Source: Candidatus Izemoplasmatales bacterium
GTDB taxonomy: Bacteria > Bacillota_I > Bacilli_A > Izemoplasmatales > Hujiaoplasmataceae
Assembly (NCBI GenBank): GCA_028691315.1
Contig: JAQUZN010000006.1
Span: forward strand, 1 to 47,206
DNA: 47,206 nt
Reading direction: 5' to 3'
Of the stretch, positions 1 to 6,741 are shown one piece after another; position 1 is the stretch's first letter; each line of letters starts with the position of its first letter. A model generated the notes under the pieces. The model worked only from the letters and a program-made list of their open reading frames with translations. It ran no database searches and had not been told where the DNA came from. The translations under genes and the position numbers were made by a program.

Positions 1-128
1 AAGCATACTAAATTAGTAACAGATCCACAGTGCTTATAAAATTATTATACGGCTAAACCCTCTGGGTAAGTCAAGGAAGTATATATAATTAATCCTGTAA
101 TTCTTACAGTTTTAATTATACGTGCGCA

Positions 129-182
129 ATTGTATTAAAATAGGTTACACAACCCATATAAGAAGCATAGGTTTGATACAAT
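129..182 (+). repeat. 54-bp direct repeat, copy 1
   Basis: This 54-base segment matches 17530-17583 at 46 of 54 positions, without gaps, in the same orientation. Each copy begins ATTGTATT and ends GATACAAT, so the ends are inverted repeats (about 10 of 11 positions in this copy). The copies bracket a 17.4 kb stretch containing the element and the arsenic operon. They could be old attachment sites, copies of a small palindromic element or IS-end debris. The 15% divergence argues against a fresh integration duplication. Confidence 0.7.
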
Positions 183-465
183 TCGTATCAGGCCTTTTTT
201 TCATGCAAAAAGGGCGTTTTCTCCCTATATTCCAAATTCCATATGTACTGTGGAGGTTCATTTCAGTACTTTTGCAGGTCCTTTTTGATTTTTGCGTTCT
301 ACCTTTTAACGATTACCCAACTATTTACACGATTACTATGTGATTATTTATAAGAAGAGTCGAAATCCCCTATAGCGGAAAATGGCGGATAGAATGCTTT
401 GATTTTGAAAAAATTACAATGGAGTAAGCGAATTAAAAAAGTTGTATATCCTAAGTTTCAAAAAT

Positions 466-493
466 ATGTTACAATAATGTTAATAAGATGTTA
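466..493 (+). promoter_or_regulatory. Three 11-bp-phased ATGTTA repeats (possible operator)
   Basis: ATGTTA occurs at 466-471, 477-482 and 488-493, exactly 11 bases apart, about one helical turn. The last copy runs into the AAAGGAG ribosome-binding site of the XRE gene. Controller proteins of restriction-modification systems often bind repeated boxes just upstream of their own gene, so an operator is plausible. A TTGTAT (442-447)/TATGTT (465-470) promoter pair with a 17-base gap overlaps it. Binding is inferred only from position. Confidence 0.4.
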
Positions 494-507
494 AAGGAGT
501 TTTCCAT

Positions 508-699
508 ATGACATATGCGGAAAAAATAAAGAAATTAAGGGAGATTATGCTAATTACTCAACAAGAATTAGCAGATCTTTTAAATGTTTCAGTGGTTACA
601 GTAAATCGTTGGGAGAACTCAATAAATGATCCAACAATGAAGACAAAAAGAAAATTAGTCAAATATTTCATTGAATATAGCGTGAAAATGGAGGAATAG
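508..699 (+). CDS. XRE-family HTH regulator, putative controller (C) protein
   Basis: This 63-residue protein is little more than one Cro/C1-type helix-turn-helix, with TQQELADLLNVS followed by VTVNRWEN as the recognition-helix region (about residues 17-36). The start has a good site (AAAGGAG, nine bases upstream). The gene stops four bases before the methylase start, so the two are co-transcribed. Small XRE proteins placed before a methylase and nuclease are typical controller proteins that delay nuclease expression in restriction-modification systems. That role is inferred from size and position. Repressor of the mobile element is the main alternative. Confidence 0.8.
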   Translation: MTYAEKIKKLREIMLITQQELADLLNVSVVTVNRWENSINDPTMKTKRKLVKYFIEYSVKMEE

Positions 700-703
700 T
701 TTA

Positions 704-1783
704 ATGGCATATAAAGATCTAGTAAATGCAAAAGAAGCAAAGCAAGACGAATTTTATACACAAATGGTTGATATCGAATTAGAAATGAAAAATTATCGTA
801 GCCAATTTGAAGGAAAAACAGTCTTCTGCAATTGTGACGACCCTTATGAAAGTAATTTTTTTAAGTATTTTGCGCTAAATTTCAATTATCTAAAATTAAA
901 GAAATTAATCGCGACATGTTATGATAGTTCGCCATTTGCAGGCACCCAACTGACACTCTTTGACTTGTTTTCTGACTTGGAAGAAAATGAAAAAAAGGCA
1001 TTTAAGATTGAAATAACAGAAATTCCAGATTTTAATCATGACGGTGCTATTGATCTTACTGATGTGGAATTTCTTTTAAATAGTAACAAAAACTGCATGA
1101 CTTTATTAAAGGGAAATGGGGATTTTCGAAGTCCTGAATGCGTTGAATTGTTGAAGGAAGCAGATATTGTTGTTACAAATCCACCATTCAGTTTATTTCG
1201 TGAATATATCAATCAATTAGTAAAATATGAAAAGCAATTTCTAATTATTGGTAACATCGGTGCAATCGCATATAAAGAAGTATTTCCTTTGGTGAAAGCT
1301 AATAAAATATGGTTGGGGCAATCCATTCATAGTGGGGATAGAGAGTTTAGAATACCAGACTCATACGTGGTCCGAAGTAAATCTTACAGAGTAGATGAGA
1401 ATGGAAATAGATTTGTTAGGGTAGTTGGAGTAAGATGGTTTACAAATCTTAATTACAAAGAAAGACATGAAAACTTGATTTTGTATAAAAAATATAATTT
1501 TGAAGAGTACCCAACATATGATAACTACGAGGCAATAAATGTCGCATCAACTCAAGACATACCTATGGACTATCTGGGGATTATGGGTGTTCCAGTAACT
1601 TTTATGGATAAATATAATCCTGATCAATTTGAAATAATAGGAATGGGAACAGGAGATAGTGCTAAAGAAATTGGTATTGGCAGAAATTATAGAGGGAGAA
1701 CTGACTTAGCAATTACAATAAATGGTAAGTCAAGTTGTCCATATCAACGCATTTTGATAAGGAGAATCCACAATGAAGATTGA
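704..1783 (+). CDS. EcoRI-type adenine-specific DNA methyltransferase
   Basis: At 359 residues it resembles the EcoRI modification methylase family (SAM-dependent N6-adenine methylation of DNA). The N-terminus (AYKDLVNAKEAKQDEFYTQ), the segment VFCNCDDPYESNFFKYF (about 40-56) and the catalytic NPPF motif (159-162, within DIVVTNPPFSLF) fit that family. GAGG lies about ten bases before the ATG. The 3' end overlaps the nuclease gene by 11 bases, showing translational coupling. An unexpected feature is an EF-hand-like loop at residues 109-120 (D-x-N-x-DG-x-ID-x-x-D). It presumably protects host DNA from the downstream nuclease. Target sequence unknown; family assignment is confident. Confidence 0.9.
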   Translation: MAYKDLVNAKEAKQDEFYTQMVDIELEMKNYRSQFEGKTVFCNCDDPYESNFFKYFALNFNYLKLKKLIATCYDSSPFAGTQLTLFDLFSDLEENEKKAFKIEITEIPDFNHDGAIDLTDVEFLLNSNKNCMTLLKGNGDFRSPECVELLKEADIVVTNPPFSLFREYINQLVKYEKQFLIIGNIGAIAYKEVFPLVKANKIWLGQSIHSGDREFRIPDSYVVRSKSYRVDENGNRFVRVVGVRWFTNLNYKERHENLILYKKYNFEEYPTYDNYEAINVASTQDIPMDYLGIMGVPVTFMDKYNPDQFEIIGMGTGDSAKEIGIGRNYRGRTDLAITINGKSSCPYQRILIRRIHNED

Positions 1784-2867
1784 CTTAAAAGAAATATGTA
1801 TTCGTGAAATTATCGATGGTTATGTTGATTCACAAGAAGAAGGGGTTTTAGGATTTGGTGGTAAACTAAATATTCGCCCCAAATATCAACGCGAATTCAT
1901 TTACGATGAAAAAAAACGTAATGCAGTTATCGAGACCATAAATAAAGGATTTCCTTTGAATGTAATGTACTGGGTTAGAAACAGTGACAACAGCTTTGAA
2001 TTGATGGATGGTCAACAAAGAACTGTCTCATTTTGTCAATATGTTAATAATGATTATTCGGTTAAAGATAGAGCCTTTTATAATTTAACACAACCGGAAA
2101 GAGATAAAATTCTTGATTATAAATGTATGATATACATATGTGAAGGTAATGAAGATGAAAAATTGTCTTGGTTCAGAACTATTAATATAGCTGGTGAAAG
2201 ATTGACTGACCAAGAACTTAGGAATGCAATGTATACAGGAAACTGGTTAACTGATGCCAAACGACATTTCAGTAAATCAAATTGTGCTGCTTATAATTTA
2301 TCAAATAAATATGTTAGTAAAAACCCGATCCGTCAAGAGCTCTTAGAAAAGGCTCTAGAATGGAAGATTAACGAAGAAAAACTTCCAACAATAGAAAAAT
2401 ACATGTCTGTTCACCAACACGACTCAAACTCAAACGAGTTGTGGCTATATTTCATGAACGTAATAGAATGGGTTAAGGCCACGTTTATTACCTACCAAAA
2501 CGAAATGAAGGGAATAGATTGGGGAATTCTATATAATCGTCATCATCATAAAATTTACGACACTCAAAAAATACAACAAAAAATTCTTGATTTAAGGCTA
2601 GATGATGAAGTTGGAAATAAACGAGGTATATATGAATACATATTATCTGGTAATGAAAAAACACTAAATCTTAGAGTTTTTAGCGAATCTGAGAAAATTG
2701 TTATGTTTGAAAGGCAAAAAGGACTATGCCCTCATTGTCATTCGAAATATTCAATTGAGCAAATGGAGGGAGATCATATTACTCCATGGCACTCTGGTGG
2801 AAAAACAGATATTTCAAATGGGCAAATGCTATGTAGAGAATGCAATCGAAAAAAAGGCGGGAATTAG
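1773..2867 (+). CDS. DUF262-HNH nuclease, putative restriction enzyme
   Basis: This 364-residue protein has an N-terminal DUF262 (ParB-like/GmrS-like) domain with YQREF (39-43) and the hallmark DGQQR (79-83), and a C-terminal HNH nuclease domain. The HNH part shows CPHC (319-322), EGDH (332-335), H340, N349 and CREC (354-357), so it has a zinc-stabilised beta-beta-alpha-metal fold with apparently intact catalytic residues. DUF262-HNH fusions are known in type IV restriction enzymes such as GmrSD and in other phage-defence nucleases, where DUF262 hydrolyses nucleotide or senses modified DNA. Here it is coupled to a methylase rather than standing alone, so it may be the restriction subunit of an R-M pair. 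Function is inferred. Confidence 0.88.
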   Translation: MKIDLKEICIREIIDGYVDSQEEGVLGFGGKLNIRPKYQREFIYDEKKRNAVIETINKGFPLNVMYWVRNSDNSFELMDGQQRTVSFCQYVNNDYSVKDRAFYNLTQPERDKILDYKCMIYICEGNEDEKLSWFRTINIAGERLTDQELRNAMYTGNWLTDAKRHFSKSNCAAYNLSNKYVSKNPIRQELLEKALEWKINEEKLPTIEKYMSVHQHDSNSNELWLYFMNVIEWVKATFITYQNEMKGIDWGILYNRHHHKIYDTQKIQQKILDLRLDDEVGNKRGIYEYILSGNEKTLNLRVFSESEKIVMFERQKGLCPHCHSKYSIEQMEGDHITPWHSGGKTDISNGQMLCRECNRKKGGN

Positions 2868-2889
2868 GAGTCTAAAGTCTTAGAGGTTT

Positions 2890-2912
2890 ATAAGAATTTC
2901 GTTAATTCTTAT
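2890..2912. other. Perfect 9-bp hairpin after nuclease gene
   Basis: ATAAGAATT (2890-2898) pairs perfectly with AATTCTTAT (2904-2912) across a five-base loop. No T-run follows, so it is not an intrinsic terminator by itself. It lies 22 bases after the nuclease stop and could stabilise the mRNA 3' end. Confidence 0.5.
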
Positions 2913-2955
2913 ATGTGCAGATTCTTTTGATGAAAAAACTTATATGGTTATATAG

Positions 2956-2989
2956 CGACCCAGCTCTTAATTGAGTTGAGTCGTTTTTT
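2956..2989 (+). terminator. Rho-independent terminator of the R-M operon
   Basis: CGACCCAGCTC (2956-2966) pairs with GAGTTGAGTCG (2973-2983), with one mismatch and one G-T pair, over a six-base loop and is followed by six T. It closes the XRE-methylase-nuclease unit and separates it from the ATPase gene. Confidence 0.85.
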
Positions 2990-3002
2990 ATAAATATTTC
3001 TC

Positions 3003-3117
3003 AAAAACCCGAACTTTTACCCATTTTCTGCGGACTTAGACTTGTAGGAGAATCAATTCTTTTCATTACAACCGGCAAAACACATCATACTATGCCATTT
3101 AACTATTGAAGAGAATA
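3003..3117 (+). repeat. Repeated leader modules, copy 1 (order A-B)
   Basis: Module A (3003-3050) contains AAAAACCCGAACTT, an eight-base variable gap, TTTCTGCGGACT and TAGGAG. Module B (about 3070-3117) contains ACCGGCAAAA and GCCATTTAACTA followed by GA-rich sequence. The same two modules occur at 6115-6216 in the order B-A. Here module A has no start codon at the right distance after TAGGAG, so it looks like a displaced leader copy. Confidence 0.65.
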
Positions 3118-3152
3118 GATCAACTTATAAATTCAGGAAAGAGGTATTTAAA

Positions 3153-4235
3153 ATGGATAAGTATAAAAAGAACTACAATGAATGGGAAGATGATGAAGAT
3201 GATGGTCTACCAAGAATAATATCATCTGCTGAATTTTTGGCTAACCTTCCCAAACTACCTGAAGAAGTCATTGAAGGTGTTGTGCGTCAGGGACATAAAA
3301 TGATGATCTCAGGTGCTTCAAAGTCTGGTAAGAGTTTCTTATTGATCGAACTTGCCATTGCTCTAGCAGAAGGAACCAAGTGGCTTGGGTTTCAATGCAG
3401 AAGATCCAGAGTTTTATACATTAACTTAGAAATTGACCCCAAAAGTCTTCTCAATAGATTTTACGTTATTTATGAAGCGTTGGGAATTAAACCGCGCTAT
3501 TATAAGGATATCGTGATATGGAACTTGAGAGGTGAAGCACAACCACTGGACCAATTAGCACCAAATCTCATCCATAGAGCCGGTAATCTCGGTGTTGATG
3601 TAATCATTTTAGACCCTATCTATAAAGTCATGATGGGTGATGAAAATAATGCGACTGATATGGCTCAATTTACAAATGTATTTGACAAGATATGTTATGA
3701 AACAGGCTGTACATTTGTCTATAGTCATCACCATTCCAAAGGAGCCCAAGGTTTCAAAAAATCAATGGATCGTGCATCAGGTTCTGGTGTTTTTTCAAGG
3801 GATGCAGATGCACAAGTGGATATGATTCAACTCAATCTCGTTGAAGTCCCATCACGTAATAATCCAGAAGAATCATCAGCAACTGCCTGGAGATTAGAAA
3901 GTAGCCTACGAGAATTTCGAAGCTTCAAACCAGTCAACATATGGTTTGAGTATCCAATACATAGAGTGGATGAAGCAGGAAAACTAAAGAAGAATTATGC
4001 TGATGGAGATCCAAGAGTTAACCTTACCAGAAGTTTTAAACGAAATCAAACGACTGAATCTCGTAAAGAAGAATTTGATAAAGCATTTGATACCAATAAG
4101 AGGAAAGATGGAACCTGTTTTGCTTTTGTCCTCGCGGAGTATTTAGGGATTGCTGAAAGAACTGTTAGAGATCGAGTCATAGAATTCAGTGATGATTATG
4201 TCACTAAAAAAGGTATCGTATCACGTAAAAAGTGA
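3153..4235 (+). CDS. RepA-like AAA-family ATPase
   Basis: This 360-residue protein has a RecA-fold ATPase of the AAA_25/RepA helicase type. Walker A is GASKSGKS (54-61), Walker B is VIILDP with Asp155, and SHHHSKG lies near 193-199 as in plasmid RepA and element-encoded DnaB-like helicases. The C-terminus (about 305-360) resembles a winged-helix region (LAEYLGIAERTVRDRV). Family members load or drive replication helicases on plasmids and integrative elements. The GAGGT site and ATG are well spaced. It is followed by 370 bases of structured non-coding DNA that could be the cognate origin. Replicative function is inferred. Confidence 0.85.
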   Translation: MDKYKKNYNEWEDDEDDGLPRIISSAEFLANLPKLPEEVIEGVVRQGHKMMISGASKSGKSFLLIELAIALAEGTKWLGFQCRRSRVLYINLEIDPKSLLNRFYVIYEALGIKPRYYKDIVIWNLRGEAQPLDQLAPNLIHRAGNLGVDVIILDPIYKVMMGDENNATDMAQFTNVFDKICYETGCTFVYSHHHSKGAQGFKKSMDRASGSGVFSRDADAQVDMIQLNLVEVPSRNNPEESSATAWRLESSLREFRSFKPVNIWFEYPIHRVDEAGKLKKNYADGDPRVNLTRSFKRNQTTESRKEEFDKAFDTNKRKDGTCFAFVLAEYLGIAERTVRDRVIEFSDDYVTKKGIVSRKK

Positions 4236-4383
4236 AGTTGGAAAATAGGAGAAAACACAATTTCCGTCACGATTTCCTGAATTTGGCAGAAAGGGAAAAA
4301 ACACCTATATTCCAACTACCAAATAAACTGGCGGATAGGCCTTATATAGTTGGATGTAACCAACACGCTAACGCATGTTTGTA

Positions 4384-4411
4384 GGATAGGGCTTGAAAGC
4401 CTGCCCTATCC
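4384..4411. other. Perfect 8-bp hairpin
   Basis: GGATAGGG (4384-4391) pairs with CCCTATCC (4404-4411). The 12-base interior may pair further. No U-tract follows, so it is more likely a structural element than a terminator. Confidence 0.6.
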
Positions 4412-4579
4412 CAAACGATGCATTATCGTTAGCACTCGCCTTTCTGCATAAGAAAAAAACCAAAAAAGTAAAAAACCGGTTAGCAATTACAATTATTTCT
4501 GTGAGTTTCAAAAAACAGAGTTATGATAATTACTGCTAGCTAATAAATCCAGAAAAACCAAATTAAAGTAAACATTGTT

Positions 4580-4588
4580 TGGTATAAT
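4580..4588 (+). promoter_or_regulatory. Extended -10 promoter of the RhuM-Fic gene
   Basis: TGGTATAAT (TG-n-TATAAT) is a perfect extended -10 located 24 bases before the chosen start. No good -35 is seen, as is acceptable for extended -10 promoters. Confidence 0.6.
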
Positions 4589-4611
4589 GTTTATAAAAGT
4601 AGGTGATGATC

Positions 4612-5610
4612 ATGAAAGATCAAAAACACGAGATTATCGTGTTCGAAGATGGTAAGGTTAAAATTGACGTGGACATCAGCCCTTCGGAAGACACGGTTTG
4701 GTTGACTCAGGATCAGATGGCTGAATTATTCGATGTTGATAGGACACGAATCGTCAGACATATCGGAAATATCTATACCGAGAATGAATTAGATAAGTCA
4801 TCAACTAGTGCGGAAAACGCACAGGTTCAAATTGAAGGGGATAGAAAAGTCACTCGTCGAGTTAGAAGATACAACCTTGATATGATCATTTCGGTTGGGT
4901 ACCGAGTAAAATCAAAACGAGGTATTATTTTTAGAAAATGGGCAAGTAACATTTTAAAGGAATATATGTATAAAGGATATGCAGTCGATCAACAACGATT
5001 AATTGACAATGAGATCCATTATAAATCCTTTACGAGTACAGTAAGAATGATTGCCGATTTAGTTGATAGAAAACAATTATCAGCCGAAGAATCGACTGGC
5101 TTGTTGAAAGTCATTTCCAAATATGCATATGCCCTAGAAACATTGGATCGATATGATCATCAAACCTTAACGATCACAAACATCACAAAAGATGATAAAC
5201 AAATTAAACTTGAATATGAAGATGCAATGAAAGAGATTAAGAAATTACCGGACTATGGTAAAAGTCAGTGGTTTGGAAACGAAAAAGACAATTCTTTTCA
5301 TGGAGCACTCAATGCGATCTATCAAACCGCCTTTGGAGAAGACCTTTATCCATCAGTAGAAGAAAAAGCTGCTAATCTGCTTTATTTCGTTGTGAAAGAT
5401 CATGCTTTTTATGACGGGAACAAGAGAATAGCAGCGTCGGTCTTTTTATGGTTCTTAGATATTAACGACAATTTATATAAGAAAGATGGAACACGTATTA
5501 TTGAAGATAATGCATTGGTAGCGATGGTTCTCATGATAGCGTTATCTCATCCCAATGAAAAAGATTCCATCGTAAAAATCATTATCAACTTAATCAATCA
5601 AAGCAATTAA
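4612..5610 (+). CDS. RhuM-family protein with C-terminal Fic/DOC domain
   Basis: Starting at ATG 4612 (AGGTGAT at 4601-4607) the protein has 332 residues; ATG 4606 and GTG 4603 are weaker alternatives. The N-terminal half is virulence-RhuM-like, with a DNA-binding-type segment (TVWLTQDQMAELFDVDRTRI, about 28-47). The C-terminal half has a Fic/DOC fold with HAFYDGNKR at 264-272, matching the core H-x-F-x-[DE]-G-N-[KG]-R, so the AMP- or phosphotransferase site looks intact. Fic enzymes modify proteins with nucleotides, and DOC toxins phosphorylate EF-Tu. No separate antitoxin gene is next to it. A plausible role is an element-maintenance or host-modulating factor. The fold is confident, the target unknown. 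Confidence 0.85.
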   Translation: MKDQKHEIIVFEDGKVKIDVDISPSEDTVWLTQDQMAELFDVDRTRIVRHIGNIYTENELDKSSTSAENAQVQIEGDRKVTRRVRRYNLDMIISVGYRVKSKRGIIFRKWASNILKEYMYKGYAVDQQRLIDNEIHYKSFTSTVRMIADLVDRKQLSAEESTGLLKVISKYAYALETLDRYDHQTLTITNITKDDKQIKLEYEDAMKEIKKLPDYGKSQWFGNEKDNSFHGALNAIYQTAFGEDLYPSVEEKAANLLYFVVKDHAFYDGNKRIAASVFLWFLDINDNLYKKDGTRIIEDNALVAMVLMIALSHPNEKDSIVKIIINLINQSN

Positions 5611-5838
5611 CCCCCCCCCGGTCAATGGTGTATCAAGTCGCTGGGGTACCGTCCGAGGGGCATTTCATTTACACGAGACCATTTTTTTGAAAATCTGGAA
5701 ATACTTTTTATTTTTGATCAATACTTGGATATAACTAAAAATAACGGATCTATTTCAACTAATACCTGATAATTTCTATTTTTGTATAGTTATAACTTTG
5801 GTGGACCAGTATCGACATTTAATCCGCTTGATAAACCT

Positions 5839-5914
5839 TCAACGATTTGATTTGTGGGCATTTTACCTCAACATTGAATAGAAACTAGGGTTTAGTAATC
5901 AAGCAAATCGTTGA
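5839..5914. repeat. Long-range inverted repeat, unit 1
   Basis: TCAACGATTTG (5839-5849) and its exact reverse complement CAAATCGTTGA (5904-5914) enclose 54 bases. The same pair of arms recurs in unit 2 at 6033-6107 with almost the same spacing but different interior sequence. This is unlike one simple hairpin. Confidence 0.75.
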
Positions 5915-5979
5915 GCCTAAAACACGCTACATAGAATTACTGGTACAACCTATACAACTTAACCTCATCCATATCAATC

Positions 5980-6019
5980 AAACACTCATTCTATAGATTC
6001 ATCTGAATGGGTGTTTTTT
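5980..6019 (+). terminator. Rho-independent terminator
   Basis: AACACTCATTC (5981-5991) pairs with GAATGGGTGTT (6005-6015) with one T-G pair, and a run of T follows to 6019. It lies between the two inverted-repeat units and would stop transcription coming from the RhuM-Fic gene or from a small RNA starting within the region. Confidence 0.75.
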
Positions 6020-6032
6020 GCTTTATAAGAAC

Positions 6033-6107
6033 TCAACGATTTGAAGCGTAGACTTTTTCTATATACCTTGAATTCATACTTATTCAAACAAAATAAACAA
6101 ATCGTTG
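6033..6107. repeat. Long-range inverted repeat, unit 2
   Basis: TCAACGATTTG (6033-6043) and CAAATCGTTG (6098-6107) enclose 54 bases, repeating the arm design of unit 1 (5839-5914). The two units lie 194 bases apart start to start. Confidence 0.75.
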
Positions 6108-6114
6108 GGAAATT

Positions 6115-6216
6115 ACCGGCAAAATGGGTGATACCTCGCCATTTAACTAGTGAGTAGAATAATCTTAAGTAAAAACCCGAACTTACAGATGATTTCTGCG
6201 GACTAAGATATAGGAG
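6115..6216 (+). repeat. Repeated leader modules, copy 2 (order B-A)
   Basis: Module B (ACCGGCAAAA, then GCCATTTAACTA, about 6115-6165) is followed by module A (6171-6216: AAAAACCCGAACTT, eight variable bases, TTTCTGCGGACT, TAGGAG). Here TAGGAGG is the real ribosome-binding site of the following gene, so module A acts as, or overlaps, a 5' leader. Compare copy 1 at 3003-3117, where the order is reversed. Confidence 0.65.
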
Positions 6217-6226
6217 GTATTAAACC

Positions 6227-6616
6227 ATGAAAGCAGAAATTAAAACCAGAATCAAACAATTAAGAAGTGAAGGGTATGGTTACAAAAAAATAGCCAAAGC
6301 GTTAGATTTGACATTAAGTGTCGTCAGGTATGCAGTAAACAAAATGAGCGACGAGGATTTACTGGAAGGTCATTGTGAAAAGTGCGGAATAAAAATCAAA
6401 TCCATCAAAGGTAAAAAGAGAAAACGATTTTGTTCCGATCGGTGTAGATGGGATTGGTGGAACAGTCATCTTAGAGACATCAACAAAAAAGCTTTTACCA
6501 CACATCAATGCAAATGTTGTTCCAGAGAATTCTCATCCTATGGTAATAACAGAAGAATCTATTGTAGCCACGAATGTTACATCAAAGACAAGTTGAGTAA
6601 GAAGAGTACTACTTAA
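6227..6616 (+). CDS. Small HTH protein with two zinc knuckles
   Basis: This 129-residue basic protein has an N-terminal helix-turn-helix (IKQLRSEGYGYKKIAKALDL, about 9-28, resembling sigma-factor region 4 or resolvase HTHs). Two cysteine clusters follow, CEKC...CSDRC (about 48-69) and CKCC...CSHEC (about 92-116), each a likely zinc knuckle. The start has AGGAGG nine bases upstream. Proteins of this build, often annotated loosely as sigma-70-like, commonly precede paired serine recombinase genes in Firmicutes elements. It may act as a recombination directionality factor or as a regulator of the recombinases. The function is not established. Confidence 0.8.
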   Translation: MKAEIKTRIKQLRSEGYGYKKIAKALDLTLSVVRYAVNKMSDEDLLEGHCEKCGIKIKSIKGKKRKRFCSDRCRWDWWNSHLRDINKKAFTTHQCKCCSREFSSYGNNRRIYCSHECYIKDKLSKKSTT

Positions 6617-6741
6617 AAGAAGTGATATTTGGCTGAAGGGTATTGTATCAAAAAGAGTATTCTTAATCGCCACAATCACTTGACTTATACCCCCTTTTAA
6701 GTGATAGATAGAGTACCTAAAATAGAAGGAGGAAACAAACC

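Larger units (their letters stand above)
1..507. other. Non-coding left edge with hairpins and a repeat
   Basis: No convincing gene is seen. It holds an imperfect hairpin at 87-117 (CTGTAA/TTACAG core with AATTAA/TTAATT outer arms), the first 54-base repeat copy at 129-182, a GCC-T-rich/A-rich-GGGC hairpin around 192-217 and, just before the XRE gene, three ATGTTA repeats. A 73-codon GTG-started reading frame at 122-343 runs through the repeat and has no ribosome-binding site or recognisable domain, so it is not called. Confidence 0.5.
4236..4602. other. Structured non-coding DNA after the Rep-like gene (possible origin)
   Basis: No gene is seen. It holds a perfect 8-bp hairpin, GGATAGGG/CCCTATCC, at 4384-4411; a smaller one near 4363-4380 (AACACGC/GCATGTT, one mismatch); and a long imperfect hairpin at about 4480-4545 centred on TCTGT/ACAGA. 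A cluster of hairpins directly behind a RepA-like helicase gene would fit a replication origin or primosome-loading site. No iterons are obvious. An extended -10 for the next gene lies at 4580-4588. Confidence 0.35.
5611..6226. other. 616-base structured non-coding region before the recombination genes
   Basis: No gene is seen. It begins with nine C (5611-5619), carries an imperfect inverted repeat (AACTAAAAATA near 5733-5743 against TATTTTT-gtat-AGTTAT at 5777-5793), two separate copies of a long-range inverted repeat (arms TCAACGATTTG and CAAATCGTTG), an intrinsic terminator between them, and the second leader-module copy. The density of inverted repeats next to serine recombinase genes suggests recombination or replication sites, or structured RNA. 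Confidence 0.5.

Noticed and set aside
122-343. 73-codon GTG-started reading frame covering the first 54-bp repeat
   Set aside because: No ribosome-binding site, no recognisable domain, and it runs through a repeat that is also found in non-coding DNA at 17.5 kb.
558-761. Minus-strand reading frames inside conserved genes (for example 558-761, 8191-8484, 38786-39163)
   Set aside because: They are antisense to clear plus-strand genes, lack ribosome sites and show no domains.
508-4235. Use of TGA as tryptophan, as in mycoplasmas
   Set aside because: Several genes end in TGA with clear downstream starts (for example purE/purK and purK/purL overlaps), and no gene needs TGA read-through.
5839-6107. 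CRISPR-like array from the repeated TCAACGATTTG 11-mer
   Set aside because: The repeats alternate in orientation, are too short, and spacing between units is unequal (54 then about 118 bases). No cas genes are present.
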